Part shown: in pieces, positions 25,897-34,951 of the stretch
How positions within the stretch are numbered: position 1 is the stretch's first letter
Layout: each line of letters starts with the position of its first letter
Origin: Streptomyces morookaense
GTDB lineage: Bacteria; Actinomycetota; Actinomycetes; Streptomycetales; Streptomycetaceae
Direction of reading: 5' to 3'
DNA length: 64,000 nt
Assembly (NCBI RefSeq): GCF_013030945.1
Contig: NZ_JABBXF010000044.1
Span: 1-64,000, forward strand
Made by a program: the position numbers and the translations under genes
The notes under the pieces: generated by a model
The model's input: only the letters and a program-made list of their open reading frames with translations
The model's database searches: none
Told to the model about the DNA's origin: nothing

Positions 25897-26484
25897 TCAG
25901 CCGGTGGCCATGGGTCCCGGCAGCAACTCGTACCCCCCTGTGCACTGCAGCACCAGGAGTTCGGCATACGGGCGCGAGGGGTCGGCCGCGAAATGTCTGC
26001 GCTCCGCTCGCTTCCAGCCGTCCCAGAATTCGGCCTGTGCGGGGCCGTCACGGAGTTGACCCCGCGCCCAGGAGCCCTCGTGGTGCAGTTCCATCCACAA
26101 CAGGCGGGCGAGAAAGGGCCGCAGGGCGCTGCGGCCTGCGCCCACGCCCTCGACGATCACGACCGGGGCGGGCGCGAGCGCCTGTTCCGGCCCGGCGAAG
26201 CGGCGGGCCGTCCAGTCGTAGGCGCGGTAGTGCGCCGTCTCGCCGCGCGCGAGCGGGGCGAGGATCCCGTCCCGGAGCCGGTCCGTCCAGGCGAAGAGCT
26301 CGTCGTGGGTGGCGAGGTCGTCCAGGTGCAGCACGGGGGCGCCGCCGAGGGCGGCGGAGAGGTGTGCGGCGAAGGTGGTCTTGCCGGAGCCGGCGTGGCC
26401 GTCGACCGCCACGAGGCGGACGGGGCCGAGCGAGGGGGGCAGGGCTTGCAGCCGGCCGGCGAGGGCGGGGAGCGGATCGTTCAC
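25897..26484 (-). CDS. Uridine kinase-like P-loop NTPase
   Basis: This 195-residue cytoplasmic protein has Walker A GHAGSGKTT at residues 29-37 and a DD pair in HLDDLATHDE. The strand APVVIVEGVGAG resembles the nucleoside-kinase family. Uridine kinase-like annotation is usual, but the phosphate acceptor is unproven. It starts at GTG. It diverges from the secreted peptidase gene. Confidence 0.82.
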   Translation of the reverse strand: MNDPLPALAGRLQALPPSLGPVRLVAVDGHAGSGKTTFAAHLSAALGGAPVLHLDDLATHDELFAWTDRLRDGILAPLARGETAHYRAYDWTARRFAGPEQALAPAPVVIVEGVGAGRSALRPFLARLLWMELHHEGSWARGQLRDGPAQAEFWDGWKRAERRHFAADPSRPYAELLVLQCTGGYELLPGPMATG

Positions 26485-26544
26485 CGGGTCACCCTACGGG
26501 TGGGGTTCGCCTGGGCGGTGTGTCGGCTGCGGGCCGGTGGGGGC

Positions 26545-26625
26545 TGGTCGCGCAGTTCCTCCCCCAGCTACCGCTGGGGGTCCCCCCAGAGGTGCCCCCA
26601 GCGCCCCTGACGGGGCGCCGTGGTG
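26545..26625. repeat. Dispersed repeat, copy B (half unit with insertion)
   Basis: TCGCGCAGTTCC at 26548-26559 begins the usual unit. It is then interrupted by a second hairpin repeat (CCCCCAGC/GCTGGGGG). The unit resumes as GCGCCCCTGACGGGGCGC at 26601-26618. One repeat family has apparently inserted in another. Confidence 0.7.
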
Positions 26626-26717
26626 GCGGTACACGGGCCGGATGGCCCGATTGGTGTCCTGCGGCGCAGGGGAAAGAACCACACGTCCGACTTCCCACGA
26701 CTGGGGGCCCACCTGCC

Positions 26718-28058
26718 ATGTCCAGCAGAGCCACACCCCGCCGAACCGTGCTCGCCGCCGCCCTCGCGCTCGCCGCCGCGAGTACGCCCGTCGCCACCGC
26801 CGCGCCGCGTGCGGAGGCCTCCGTCGACTACCGGGCCTGGACCACCTATCCCCAGTGGGCCGGCGGCAGAGGGGCCGGTACCCGGGTGCTCGGTGACGGG
26901 CGCCCGGGGCTGTGCATCGCCCATGCCCTCGGCACCCGGACGTACGCGGATCCCCACACGCACGTCACGGCGGAGTGGGAGTACGCCACCTGGAGCTCCC
27001 CCGTCCACACGCTCCCCGCCCCGGCCACCGAGATCGTCGTCTCCTGGAACGCCCACGCCCCGGCCGGCACCTGGCTGCAGGCCGAGCTGCGCGCCGCCTA
27101 CAACGACCGCACGCAGACACCCTGGTACGTCATGGGCCGCTGGACGGCCGGTGACGGGACCGGTGACATCCGGCGCACCTCCGTCGACGGGCAGAGCGAC
27201 CGGAAGAGCGGCGTCTCGACCGACACGCTCGCCGTGAGCGATGCGTCGAGCGGCCTGCGCCTGGTCTCCTACGAGCTCCGCCTCACCCTGTACCGCAAGC
27301 CCGGCACCACGCTGACGCCCACCGTCTGGCGGCTCGGCGCCATGGCCTCCGCGGTCCCGGACCGCTTCACCGTGCCGGCCTCCCGGCCGGGCGAGGGTGC
27401 GGGGCACCGGCTGACCGTGCCGCGCTACTCGCAGGAGATCCACAAGGGGCAGTACCCGCAGTACGACAACGGCGGGGAGGCCTGGTGCAGTCCGACCTCC
27501 TCGCAGATGGTCCTCGAGTACTGGGGCCGCAAGCCGTCCCCCCGGGACCTCGCCTGGGTGGACCCCTCCTACGCGGACCCCCAGGTCTGCCACGCGGCCC
27601 GGTTCACCTACGACTACCAGTACCAGGGCTGCGGCAACTGGCCGTTCAACGCCGCCTACGCGGCCACGTACCACGACATGCAGGCCGTGATCACCCGGCT
27701 GCGGACGCTGAACGAGGCCGAGCGGCTGGTGCGCGCGGGCATCCCCGTCATCACCTCGCAGTCCTTCCTCGCCTCCGAGCTCGACGGCGCGGGCTACGGC
27801 ACGGCCGGCCACCTGATGTGCGTGACCGGATTCACGCGGTCCGGGGACGTGGTCGTGCACGACCCGGCGGCGAAGACCGACGCCGAGGTCGAACGGGTCT
27901 ACAAGCGGCGGCAGTTCGAGAACATCTGGCTGCGCACCAAGCGCCGCAACGCCCAGGGCCAGGTCAGGAGCGGGTCCGGCGGCGTCTGCTATCTGTACTT
28001 CCCCACCCGGGTCTCCCCGGCCCAGCGGCGTGCGCTGGCGTCGGTGGGAGTGCGCTGA
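26718..28058 (+). CDS. Secreted C39-like peptidase
   Basis: This 446-residue protein has an N-terminal signal with twin arginines (RATPRRTVLAAALALAAA), so Tat export is possible, and cleavage near ATAAPRA. An N-terminal beta-rich half (about 35-215) precedes a papain-fold peptidase_C39_2 domain. The catalytic Cys257 lies in GGEAWCSPTSSQMVLEYWG, His365 in GTAGHLMCVTGF and Asp382 in VVHDPAA. It probably cleaves extracellular peptides. Unlike bacteriocin-exporter C39 domains it is not fused to an ABC transporter. A strong terminator follows. Confidence 0.88.
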   Translation: MSSRATPRRTVLAAALALAAASTPVATAAPRAEASVDYRAWTTYPQWAGGRGAGTRVLGDGRPGLCIAHALGTRTYADPHTHVTAEWEYATWSSPVHTLPAPATEIVVSWNAHAPAGTWLQAELRAAYNDRTQTPWYVMGRWTAGDGTGDIRRTSVDGQSDRKSGVSTDTLAVSDASSGLRLVSYELRLTLYRKPGTTLTPTVWRLGAMASAVPDRFTVPASRPGEGAGHRLTVPRYSQEIHKGQYPQYDNGGEAWCSPTSSQMVLEYWGRKPSPRDLAWVDPSYADPQVCHAARFTYDYQYQGCGNWPFNAAYAATYHDMQAVITRLRTLNEAERLVRAGIPVITSQSFLASELDGAGYGTAGHLMCVTGFTRSGDVVVHDPAAKTDAEVERVYKRRQFENIWLRTKRRNAQGQVRSGSGGVCYLYFPTRVSPAQRRALASVGVR

Positions 28059-28065
28059 GCGGGAA

Positions 28066-28101
28066 GCGGTGCGGCACCCTCCGCGGAGGGTGCCGCACCG
28101 C
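28066..28101. terminator. Strong hairpin terminator after the peptidase
   Basis: A perfect 16-bp stem GCGGTGCGGCACCCTC / GAGGGTGCCGCACCGC with a 4-base loop begins 8 bases after the peptidase stop. No T-run follows, as is common in Streptomyces. Confidence 0.88.
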
Positions 28102-28341
28102 ATTCGGCACCCCGGAGGTATTGCGCATCGGGTCTTTATGTGATCATTTATTTGCGATCATTGCTTGCAGCGGCCAACGATGTTGTCGATAGCGTGATCG
28201 TTTGTGCAGAAACGGGCGCAGGAGGCGGAAGGTGCACGATGGCCGAATGCGGATCGCGCATTTCCGTTTCACACTTCCCTTCGAACGTGTGATCAGTAGC
28301 CTCCTGTCATCACCCCTCCGATGAGCTGGAGAGACAGTCTG
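28102..28341 (+). promoter_or_regulatory. AT-rich upstream region of the c-di-GMP gene
   Basis: This region is unusually AT-rich for the window. It holds GATCATTGC at 28156-28164, the exact reverse complement of the box found twice before the amino-acid permease. Related TGATC-containing words lie at about 28140, 28192 and 28290. A promoter and operator region is likely. The regulator is unknown. Confidence 0.45.
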
Positions 28342-30519
28342 ATGGAGCGCCGCCCGACCGGTCCGAACCGCACAACCGGTTTGCTCTTGGGCGACCGGAC
28401 CGGGCATGACGACCGGCTCCGGCGCTTCGCCGCGATCTGGAGCCGGGCGCTCCATCCCACTGCGGAGACCTCCCTCACCCGCACCGAGTTCGAGAACCAG
28501 CTGCTGCCCCTGGCGGCCACGCTGCGCGACGCGCTGCACGCCCGCGTCTTCGACGCCGGGCCCGCCACCGAGGTCGGCACCGCGCTCGTCCGGGCGCAGT
28601 GCACCGACCCCGAGGTGCTGCCGCTCGTCCTCGGCGTCATCGACGCCTACCTCGTGCTGTACTGCCCGCCGGGCCCCGCCGTCTCCCCCGAGGAGAGCCG
28701 CGCCCGCTGCGCCCGGCTGCAGCACGCCGTCGCCGCCGGCTTCGCGCGTGCCCTGCACGAGCGCACCGTCGCCGACCAGCAGGCCGCCGCCCGCCTGGCC
28801 CGGGCCGAGGCCGAACAGGCCCTGCGCTCCAGCGAGGCCCGGTTCCGCGCGGTGTTCGAGGGAGCGGCCGTCGGCGTGGGCATCGCGGATGTCGACGGCC
28901 GCATCATGGACGTCAACGACGCACTGATCCGCATGTTCGGCGGTCTGGACCGGGGGGTCGCCGGCCGCAACGTCGGCGAGCTGGTGCACCCCGACGACGA
29001 GCCCGGCGTCTGGGGCCTGTACCGCGAACTCGTGCGCGGCGACCGCGACTACTACCGCATCGAGAAGCCCTACTACCGCGGCGACGGCAGCGTGCTGTGG
29101 ACCGACATGTCCGTCGCCCTGCTGCGCGACGCGGCGGGCCGGCCGCAGTACCAGCTCGCGCTCATGGAGGACATCACCGAACGCCGCATGCTGCACGAGC
29201 GGTTGCGGTACGAGGCCACGCACGACGCCCTCACCGGGCTGCCCAACCGCACCCTGTTCTTCGAACGCCTCGACCGGGCCCTGGAGACCGGCGCGGAGGA
29301 TGCCCGCTTCGGCCTCTGCTACCTCGACCTGGACGGCTTCAAGGCCGTCAACGACAGCCTCGGCCACGCCGTCGGCGACCGGCTGCTCGTCGCCGTCGCC
29401 GAGCGGCTGCGCTCCTGCGTCTGCGGCCCCGGTGAACTCGTGGCGCGGCTGGGCGGCGACGAGTTCGTGGCCCTGACCACCGGCCCGGCCGCGGACACCG
29501 ACGCCACGGCCGTCGCCCGCCGGATGCTCGCCGCGCTCTCCGGACCCGTCATCGTGGACGGCCGCGAACTCGTCGTGCGCGCCAGCATCGGCATCGTCAC
29601 CGGCGCCGCGGGCGAGTCCGGCGCGGCCGAGGTGCTGCGCAGCGCCGACATCACCATGTACCGGGCCAAGGCGGCCGGCGGCAACCGCTACGAGACCGCC
29701 GACGCCGACTCCGACGCCCGAGCCATCGTCCGGCACAGCCTCACCACCCGCCTGCCCGTCGCGCTCGACAACGGCGAGTTCTTCATCGAGTACCAGCCGC
29801 TGGTCCGGCTCGACGACGGCACCGTGCGCGGGGCCGAGGCCCTGGTCCGCTGGCTGCACCCCGTCCACGGCGTGCTGGGGCCCGACCAGTTCATCCCGCT
29901 CGCCGAGAGCACCGGCCTGATCGTGCCGCTCGGCCGCTGGGTGCTGGAGCAGGCCGCCCGGCAGGCCCGTGCATGGGGCGGCGAACAGGACGGCCGCGGG
30001 CCGCTGCGGGTCAACGTCAACCTCTCGCCCTCCCAGCTGCGCTGCCCCACCCTCGTCGCCGACACCGTCGCCGTCCTCGACGATGCCGGGCTCGACGCCT
30101 CGGCACTGTGCCTGGAGGTCACCGAGAACGCCCTCATCGGCGCGGACGAGGAGGAGCTGCACACCCTGCGCCGGCTCGCCGACCTCGGCGTCGACATCGC
30201 CCTCGACGACTTCGGCACCGGCTACTCCAACCTCTCCTACCTCCGCCGGCTGCCCGTCAGCACGCTCAAGCTGGACCGCTCCTTCACCCGCGGCATGCAG
30301 CAGGCGCCGGCCGACCCCGTCGATGTGAAGATCGTCGAGGGGATCGTCTCCCTCGCCCACACGCTGGACCTGTCGGTGACCGTCGAGGGGGTGGAGACCG
30401 GCATCCAGGCCGAGCATCTGCGGTCGCTGGGCTGCGAAACCGCGCAGGGCTGGTACTACGCGCGTCCCGGGCCGCCGGAGCGGCTGCATACGCTGTCGCT
30501 GGCCGATGCCGCGTCCTGA
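28342..30519 (+). CDS. PAS-GGDEF-EAL c-di-GMP turnover protein
   Basis: This 725-residue protein has an N-terminal helical sensor-like domain (about 15-155), a PAS domain (about 165-280), a GGDEF domain with intact GGDEF at 371-375, and an EAL domain with EAL at 499-501. DDFGTGYSNLSYL and KLDRSF in the EAL part are conserved. Both diguanylate cyclase and phosphodiesterase activity are therefore possible. c-di-GMP controls development in Streptomyces through BldD. The second ATG is chosen because GGAGAG lies eight bases upstream; the ATG at 28321 has none. By recalled synteny it may match SCO1397 (CdgF) of S. coelicolor. Confidence 0.9.
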   Translation: MERRPTGPNRTTGLLLGDRTGHDDRLRRFAAIWSRALHPTAETSLTRTEFENQLLPLAATLRDALHARVFDAGPATEVGTALVRAQCTDPEVLPLVLGVIDAYLVLYCPPGPAVSPEESRARCARLQHAVAAGFARALHERTVADQQAAARLARAEAEQALRSSEARFRAVFEGAAVGVGIADVDGRIMDVNDALIRMFGGLDRGVAGRNVGELVHPDDEPGVWGLYRELVRGDRDYYRIEKPYYRGDGSVLWTDMSVALLRDAAGRPQYQLALMEDITERRMLHERLRYEATHDALTGLPNRTLFFERLDRALETGAEDARFGLCYLDLDGFKAVNDSLGHAVGDRLLVAVAERLRSCVCGPGELVARLGGDEFVALTTGPAADTDATAVARRMLAALSGPVIVDGRELVVRASIGIVTGAAGESGAAEVLRSADITMYRAKAAGGNRYETADADSDARAIVRHSLTTRLPVALDNGEFFIEYQPLVRLDDGTVRGAEALVRWLHPVHGVLGPDQFIPLAESTGLIVPLGRWVLEQAARQARAWGGEQDGRGPLRVNVNLSPSQLRCPTLVADTVAVLDDAGLDASALCLEVTENALIGADEEELHTLRRLADLGVDIALDDFGTGYSNLSYLRRLPVSTLKLDRSFTRGMQQAPADPVDVKIVEGIVSLAHTLDLSVTVEGVETGIQAEHLRSLGCETAQGWYYARPGPPERLHTLSLADAAS

Positions 30520-30920
30520 GCGCCCGGCCCGTCCAGCAGGCGTGCCTCCTCGTCCGTCAGCAGGCGTGAACGGATGAGGAAGCGCACCCCCTCCGGTGCC
30601 TCCAGCGAGAAGCCGCTGCCGCGCCCCGGCACCACGTCCACCGTGAGGTGTGTGTGGCGCCAGCGCTCGAACTGCTCGGCCGACATCCAGAACCCGGTCG
30701 GCTCGGCCACGCCCTCGACGGCCAGCTCCGCGAGCAGCACGTCGGAGCCGCCGGTGCGGAACTCGCCGCGCGGGTAGCACATCGGCGAACTGCCGTCGCA
30801 GCAGCCGCCGGACTGGTGGAACATCAGCGGGCCGTGCTGCGCACGCAGCCGGCGGAGCACTTCGGCTGCCGCCGGGGTGATCGCTATGCGGGACACGGGG
30901 GAGGGGACGTCCTCATCCAC
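30456..30920 (-). CDS. DUF779 domain-containing protein
   Basis: This 154-residue protein has the DUF779 core with VLRRLRAQHGPLMFHQSGGC, CDGSSPMCYPRGEF and the later motif THLTVDVVPGRGSGFSLE. The paired cysteines suggest metal or redox chemistry. Relatives often sit beside aldehyde dehydrogenases, which is not the case here. GTG 30920 follows GAGGAGG. The C-terminal tail overlaps the 3' end of the c-di-GMP gene by 64 bases on the opposite strand, making this protein longer than usual. Confidence 0.82.
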   Translation of the reverse strand: MDEDVPSPVSRIAITPAAAEVLRRLRAQHGPLMFHQSGGCCDGSSPMCYPRGEFRTGGSDVLLAELAVEGVAEPTGFWMSAEQFERWRHTHLTVDVVPGRGSGFSLEAPEGVRFLIRSRLLTDEEARLLDGPGAQDAASASDSVCSRSGGPGRA

Positions 30921-30970
30921 GGCATGCGCCTCCTCGATGCGGTTCCGGGTGCCTGCGCCCCGTCGATGAC

Positions 30971-31030
30971 CCCGACTGCGGGCGCGTCTTGGTTGCTCGC
31001 GCAGTTCCCCGCGCCCCTTACGGGGCCCAG
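30971..31030. repeat. Dispersed repeat, copy C (half unit)
   Basis: CTCGCGCAGTTCCCCGCGCC and the following CTTACGGGGCCC match one arm of the dispersed repeat. The preceding ACTGCGGGCGCGT matches the inner part of copy A. It lies between the DUF779 gene and the ATP-grasp gene. Confidence 0.75.
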
Positions 31031-31070
31031 CCTGACCCACCCCGCCCCCCGAACGCCAGAGGCATACGCG

Positions 31071-32327
31071 TCACCGCACCGCGTACAGCCCGTCCAGTTC
31101 CGCGGCGCGCAGTGCCCGGTAGTCGGCCTCGATCCGGTCGGGGTCGTCGTGCAGCAGGTAGCAGACGCCCGGCGAGGTGGCCGAGTCCACGGTCGGTGTC
31201 AGCATGTCACCGACGCCCACGCCCAGTTGAAGCCCCGCGAAGGACTCCAGGCCGCGGATCCCCTCGAAGCCCGCCAGGGAGGTCACCCGGCCCGACACGG
31301 GCGAGATCAGCGACACGTAGCGCATGTGCGCCTTGAGTTCGGCGGGCCGGTCGGCCCATGTCCGGAATCCTGCGGGGTCCGACAGCGCCTCGGCGGTGAG
31401 GTCGACGTGGTTGGTGCCGAAGCAGCGGTCGACGACCTCGGGCAGGATGGAACCGGCCAGCCGCGCCCCGCACTCCACCAGCACCGGCCCGTGCTCGGTC
31501 AGCATGATCTCCGAGTGCGCCGGGCCGTGCCGCACACCGAGCGCGTCCAGGACGCCGAGCAGGTACGGGCGGATCAGCCGGGCCGCGGGGTCGTCGTCGG
31601 GCAGCGGCTCCTCGTAGTCGTAGACGGCCGCCCCGCCCCGCCCCGGCCGCTTGTGGTAGCGCCAGATCTCCGCGACGTGGTGCCGGCCGTGCACGCTCAC
31701 GGAGTTGGCGAAGTACTCGGTGCCCGCCAGGAACTCCTGGACGACCACGGTCCGGTTGGCCGTCCCCATCAGGCTGCGGGAGTTGAGGATGCGGGAGAAC
31801 GCCGTGCACATCTCGACCGTGTTGGCGCAGAAGAACACGTTGTCCGTGCCCGCGCTGTCGGCGGGCTTGACCACCAGCGGCCACCGGTCGTACGCCTCGG
31901 CCCAGGCGCGGGCCGCCTCGAACCGGTGCGTGCGCAGGGTGTCCGGCGCCCGCAGGCCGTGCCCGCGCACGGCCATGGCCATCTCGTACTTGTCCCGCCG
32001 GACCCGCCCCGCGTCCACCGCGTTGCCGGGCAGGCCCAGCCGGTGGGCCAGCGCGTCGGCGAGGTCGACGCCCGTCTCGGCCCCCGCCACCACGAACGCC
32101 GGGTCCCGCCGGGCCAGTTCGGCCACGAGCCCGTCCAGGTCGCCCCGGTGCACCAGGGAGTCCTCGGGGGCGAACGCCCCGGACGGGAAGGTCCGCAGAT
32201 AGAAGCCGGGAACCGCCGTCGAGCTCTGGACGTGGGTGCAGGTCACGCCGCGCCGCGCCAGCGCGGCCGGCAGGTACCTCCCGGTCGAGAACGCATCAAC
32301 GATCACGCAGTGCATGTGTGTTGTCAC
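31071..32327 (-). CDS. ATP-grasp ligase
   Basis: This 418-residue protein has an N-terminal Rossmann-like domain and a central ATP-grasp fold: VVKPADSAGTDNVFFCAN as the glycine-rich ATP loop, VVVQEFLAGTEYF, then HSEIMLTEHGPVLVECGARL with the metal-binding Glu/Asn region. The family couples a carboxylate, usually of an amino acid, to an amine. It ends a five-gene operon with a PLP enzyme and an exporter, so it probably makes a small amide or dipeptide. The GTG start overlaps the end of the EamA gene. Confidence 0.87.
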   Translation of the reverse strand: MTTHMHCVIVDAFSTGRYLPAALARRGVTCTHVQSSTAVPGFYLRTFPSGAFAPEDSLVHRGDLDGLVAELARRDPAFVVAGAETGVDLADALAHRLGLPGNAVDAGRVRRDKYEMAMAVRGHGLRAPDTLRTHRFEAARAWAEAYDRWPLVVKPADSAGTDNVFFCANTVEMCTAFSRILNSRSLMGTANRTVVVQEFLAGTEYFANSVSVHGRHHVAEIWRYHKRPGRGGAAVYDYEEPLPDDDPAARLIRPYLLGVLDALGVRHGPAHSEIMLTEHGPVLVECGARLAGSILPEVVDRCFGTNHVDLTAEALSDPAGFRTWADRPAELKAHMRYVSLISPVSGRVTSLAGFEGIRGLESFAGLQLGVGVGDMLTPTVDSATSPGVCYLLHDDPDRIEADYRALRAAELDGLYAVR

Positions 32328-33237
32328 CCTTCTCCTGTACCACCGTCGGCTGTCGTTCCCCGCGCCGAGCCAGCAGGCCCGCCCCGATGAGTGCCGTGAT
32401 CACCGCGATGCCCACGGCCGAGGACGGGGAGAACGACAGCCGCGGGTCGGCCATCTGCAGCAGCAGGGTCATGGCAGGGGCCAGCGAGATGATCATCGAG
32501 GCGGTCATCGGGGTCACCCTGCGCACCCCCAGCTGCACCAGATACGCCGGAACGGCCACTCCGATCACCGCCACCACCAGCCCCGGCAGCACCGCCCGCG
32601 GCAGCTCGCCGGAACCACCCGCCCCGGCCAGCACCCAGCCGCCCACCGCCACCGCGCCGAACCGCAGCCCCAGCACCGTGGGCACGTCCAGGCCGGACGC
32701 GCCCAGCCGCGCCGAGAACACCACGTTCGCGGCGGACGCGGCACCGGAGACCACCGCCGCCAGCACCCCCAGCAGCATGGGCGCCAGATCCTGCGCACCC
32801 ACCCCGCTGCGCCCGGCCAGCGACAGCCACACCAGCACCACGAGCGTCGCCAGGATCCCGCACGAGGACACGACCTCGCCCGGCAGCACCCGGTCCCGCC
32901 GCCACCACACCGCCTGCAGCACCACCGTGCAGGCCGGGCCGACGGCGATCGACACGACGTTGGCGATCGCGGGCTCCATCAGCTTCAGCGCATACAGCAG
33001 GGTCAGCCAGGTGACGGCCGTGGAGAGGTTGAGCACGGCCAGGTCCCTGCCGTGCTCGCGCACCACCGCCACCAGCCGCGCCCACCGCAGCCGGACCAGG
33101 GCCGCGGTGCAGAAGACCGCGCCCGTGGCGGTGAAGGCCACGGCGGCCACGCTGCCCGGGTCCACCCGCTGCAGCCGGTCGCCCGCGAACACGTCCACCA
33201 GCGCCGAGAGCGCACTGAACACGAACAGCGGTACCAC
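32296..33237 (-). CDS. EamA/DMT-family transporter
   Basis: This 313-residue membrane protein has about ten hydrophobic helices and two EamA halves. VTPMTASMIISLAPAMTLLL is the typical end of the second repeat. The superfamily mostly exports amino acids and metabolites. It sits inside the PLP-enzyme / ATP-grasp operon and overlaps the ATP-grasp gene by 32 bases, so export of the pathway product is a reasonable inference. Confidence 0.85.
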   Translation of the reverse strand: MVPLFVFSALSALVDVFAGDRLQRVDPGSVAAVAFTATGAVFCTAALVRLRWARLVAVVREHGRDLAVLNLSTAVTWLTLLYALKLMEPAIANVVSIAVGPACTVVLQAVWWRRDRVLPGEVVSSCGILATLVVLVWLSLAGRSGVGAQDLAPMLLGVLAAVVSGAASAANVVFSARLGASGLDVPTVLGLRFGAVAVGGWVLAGAGGSGELPRAVLPGLVVAVIGVAVPAYLVQLGVRRVTPMTASMIISLAPAMTLLLQMADPRLSFSPSSAVGIAVITALIGAGLLARRGERQPTVVQEKGDNTHALRDR

Positions 33238-33255
33238 ACCGCCTCCTTCGCTCCG

Positions 33256-33933
33256 TCAGGCTCCGGGACGGGGCCGGGGCCCGAACACCGCGGAGCCGAC
33301 CCGCACCATCGTCGCGCCCTCGGCGACGGCCGTCCCGAAGTCCGCGCTCATGCCCATGCTCAGCTCGGCCAGGCCGTGTTCGGCCGCCAGCGACCGCAGC
33401 AGCCGGAAGTGCGGCACCGGGTCCTCCCCGGCCGGCGGGATGCACATCAGCCCGGTGAGCGGCAGTTCGCAGACGTCCCGGCACTCCTTCACCAGGGCCG
33501 CCAGCGCGGCGGGCGCGACCCCGCCCTTCTGTTCCTCCGCGCCCGTGTCCACCTGGATCAGGCAGCGCGGCCGCCGGCCCGTGCGCTCCATGGCCGCGGC
33601 CAGACCCGCCGCCAGCCTCGGCCGGTCGACGGAGTGGATGACGTCGAAGATCCCGACCGCGGCCGCGGCCTTGTTGGTCTGCAGCGACCCGATCAGATGC
33701 AGCTCCGCATCCGGGCAACGCTCCCGCAGCGCGGGCCACTTGGCCTGTGCCTCCTGCACCCGGCTCTCCCCGAAGCACCGGTGCCCGGTCGCCAGCGCAT
33801 CGAGGACGGCCTCCGCCGGGTGGAACTTGCTCACGGCGATCAGCGCGACGCCGTCCGCCGGCCGCCCGGCCCGCTCGCAGGCCTCCCGCAGCCGCCCGGC
33901 CACCGCGGTCAGCCGCTCTCCCGGCCCCGTCAC
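33256..33933 (-). CDS. YggS/PLPBP-family pyridoxal phosphate protein
   Basis: This 225-residue TIM-barrel protein has the PLP Lys36 in LIAVSKFHPAEAV, then FGESRVQEAQAKW, ELHLIGSLQTNKA, IHSVDR, LIQVDTGAEEQKGG and GMSADFGTAV. All are YggS landmarks. Housekeeping YggS controls PLP homeostasis; this copy lies inside a biosynthetic operon and may be a dedicated variant, for example a racemase-like or PLP-supply protein. The GTG start overlaps the stop of the upstream PLP enzyme by four bases. Confidence 0.87.
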   Translation of the reverse strand: MTGPGERLTAVAGRLREACERAGRPADGVALIAVSKFHPAEAVLDALATGHRCFGESRVQEAQAKWPALRERCPDAELHLIGSLQTNKAAAAVGIFDVIHSVDRPRLAAGLAAAMERTGRRPRCLIQVDTGAEEQKGGVAPAALAALVKECRDVCELPLTGLMCIPPAGEDPVPHFRLLRSLAAEHGLAELSMGMSADFGTAVAEGATMVRVGSAVFGPRPRPGA

Positions 33934-34898
33934 TGCGTGCGCTCCCCGGTGGCCTCGTAGTCGCGGTACTTGCCGTCCCAGATGCTGAAGTATTTCCACG
34001 CCGCGTCGAACAGGACGGTGACCACGACCTGTTCCGGCGGCAGCGTCCGCGCCAGGCGCTGCGCGGCGAAGATGTTGCCGCCCGCCGTGGGGCCGGTGAA
34101 CAGGCCCTCCTCGGCGATCAGGCGCTTCATCGTCGTCCAGCCGTCGTCGCCCGTGATCAGCTCGACCTCGTCGACCAGCTCCTCGCGGAGGTTGGACGGT
34201 ACCTTGCCCGGCCCCAGCCCCATCATGTTGTGGGCGTGGTGCTCGAAGGGCAGGCCCTTGCGCTTGGCGTAGAGGGCGGCCGAACGGTCCACCTCCACCG
34301 CGGTGGTGACGATGTCCGGGTACTCGGCCTTGAGGACGTCGGCGATGCCGGTGAACGTGCCGCCCGTGCCGACGGAGCAGATGAAGTGGTCCGGTACGAG
34401 CCCGCGTTCCTTCATCCCGGCGACGATCTCGTGTCCGCAGCTGCGCCAGGACCGCCAGTTGAGCTCGTTGGTCGACTGGTCGAGGAAGTGGCTGCCGGGG
34501 TGGTCCGCGATGTACTGCCGCGCGGTGTCCTCGCTCTCCAGGAGGAAGCCGTCCTGCGAGGTCTCGATGATGGTGGCGCCGAACGTCTCGATCTGCTTGC
34601 GGCGTTCCTCGGTCATGCCGGCCGGCATGATGATGGCGATCTTGTATCCGCGGTCCCTGCCGACGCGGGAGAGCGCGGCCCCGCCGTTTCCGGTGGAGCA
34701 TTCGACGAGGGTCATGCCGGGGCTGATCCGGCCCTCCTTCTCCAGCTCGTCGAGCATGTAGGAGAACACGCGGTCCTTGTGGCTTCCGGTGGGGTTCATG
34801 AATTCGCACTTGGCGAAGATCCGGGCGGCTCCCGGCTCCGCGAGGTGCGTCAGCTCGTGGAGTTCGGTGGGCTTGACCGGGCCCTGGTGGCTGGGCAT
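33930..34898 (-). CDS. Cysteine synthase-like PLP enzyme (fold type II)
   Basis: This 322-residue enzyme has the PLP Lys41 in MNPTGSHKDRVFSYML, the phosphate-binding loop STGNGGAALSRVG (about 68-80) and a late glycine-rich loop GPTAGGNIFAAQRLA. It belongs to the cysteine synthase / cystathionine beta-synthase group. These do beta-replacement on serine derivatives, but relatives make diaminopropionate or other unusual amino acids. The operon context (YggS, EamA, ATP-grasp) favours a specialised amino acid over housekeeping cysteine. Confidence 0.88.
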   Translation of the reverse strand: MPSHQGPVKPTELHELTHLAEPGAARIFAKCEFMNPTGSHKDRVFSYMLDELEKEGRISPGMTLVECSTGNGGAALSRVGRDRGYKIAIIMPAGMTEERRKQIETFGATIIETSQDGFLLESEDTARQYIADHPGSHFLDQSTNELNWRSWRSCGHEIVAGMKERGLVPDHFICSVGTGGTFTGIADVLKAEYPDIVTTAVEVDRSAALYAKRKGLPFEHHAHNMMGLGPGKVPSNLREELVDEVELITGDDGWTTMKRLIAEEGLFTGPTAGGNIFAAQRLARTLPPEQVVVTVLFDAAWKYFSIWDGKYRDYEATGERTQ

Positions 34899-34951
34899 GG
34901 CTGGGGGTTCTCCTTCGGCGGTTCGGTCGGGGCGCGTGGGGCGGCGGTGCG

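Noticed and set aside
26718..28058. Lanthipeptide leader protease (C39)
   Set aside because: It is a secreted stand-alone papain-fold protein with no transporter fusion, 14 kb from the precursor.
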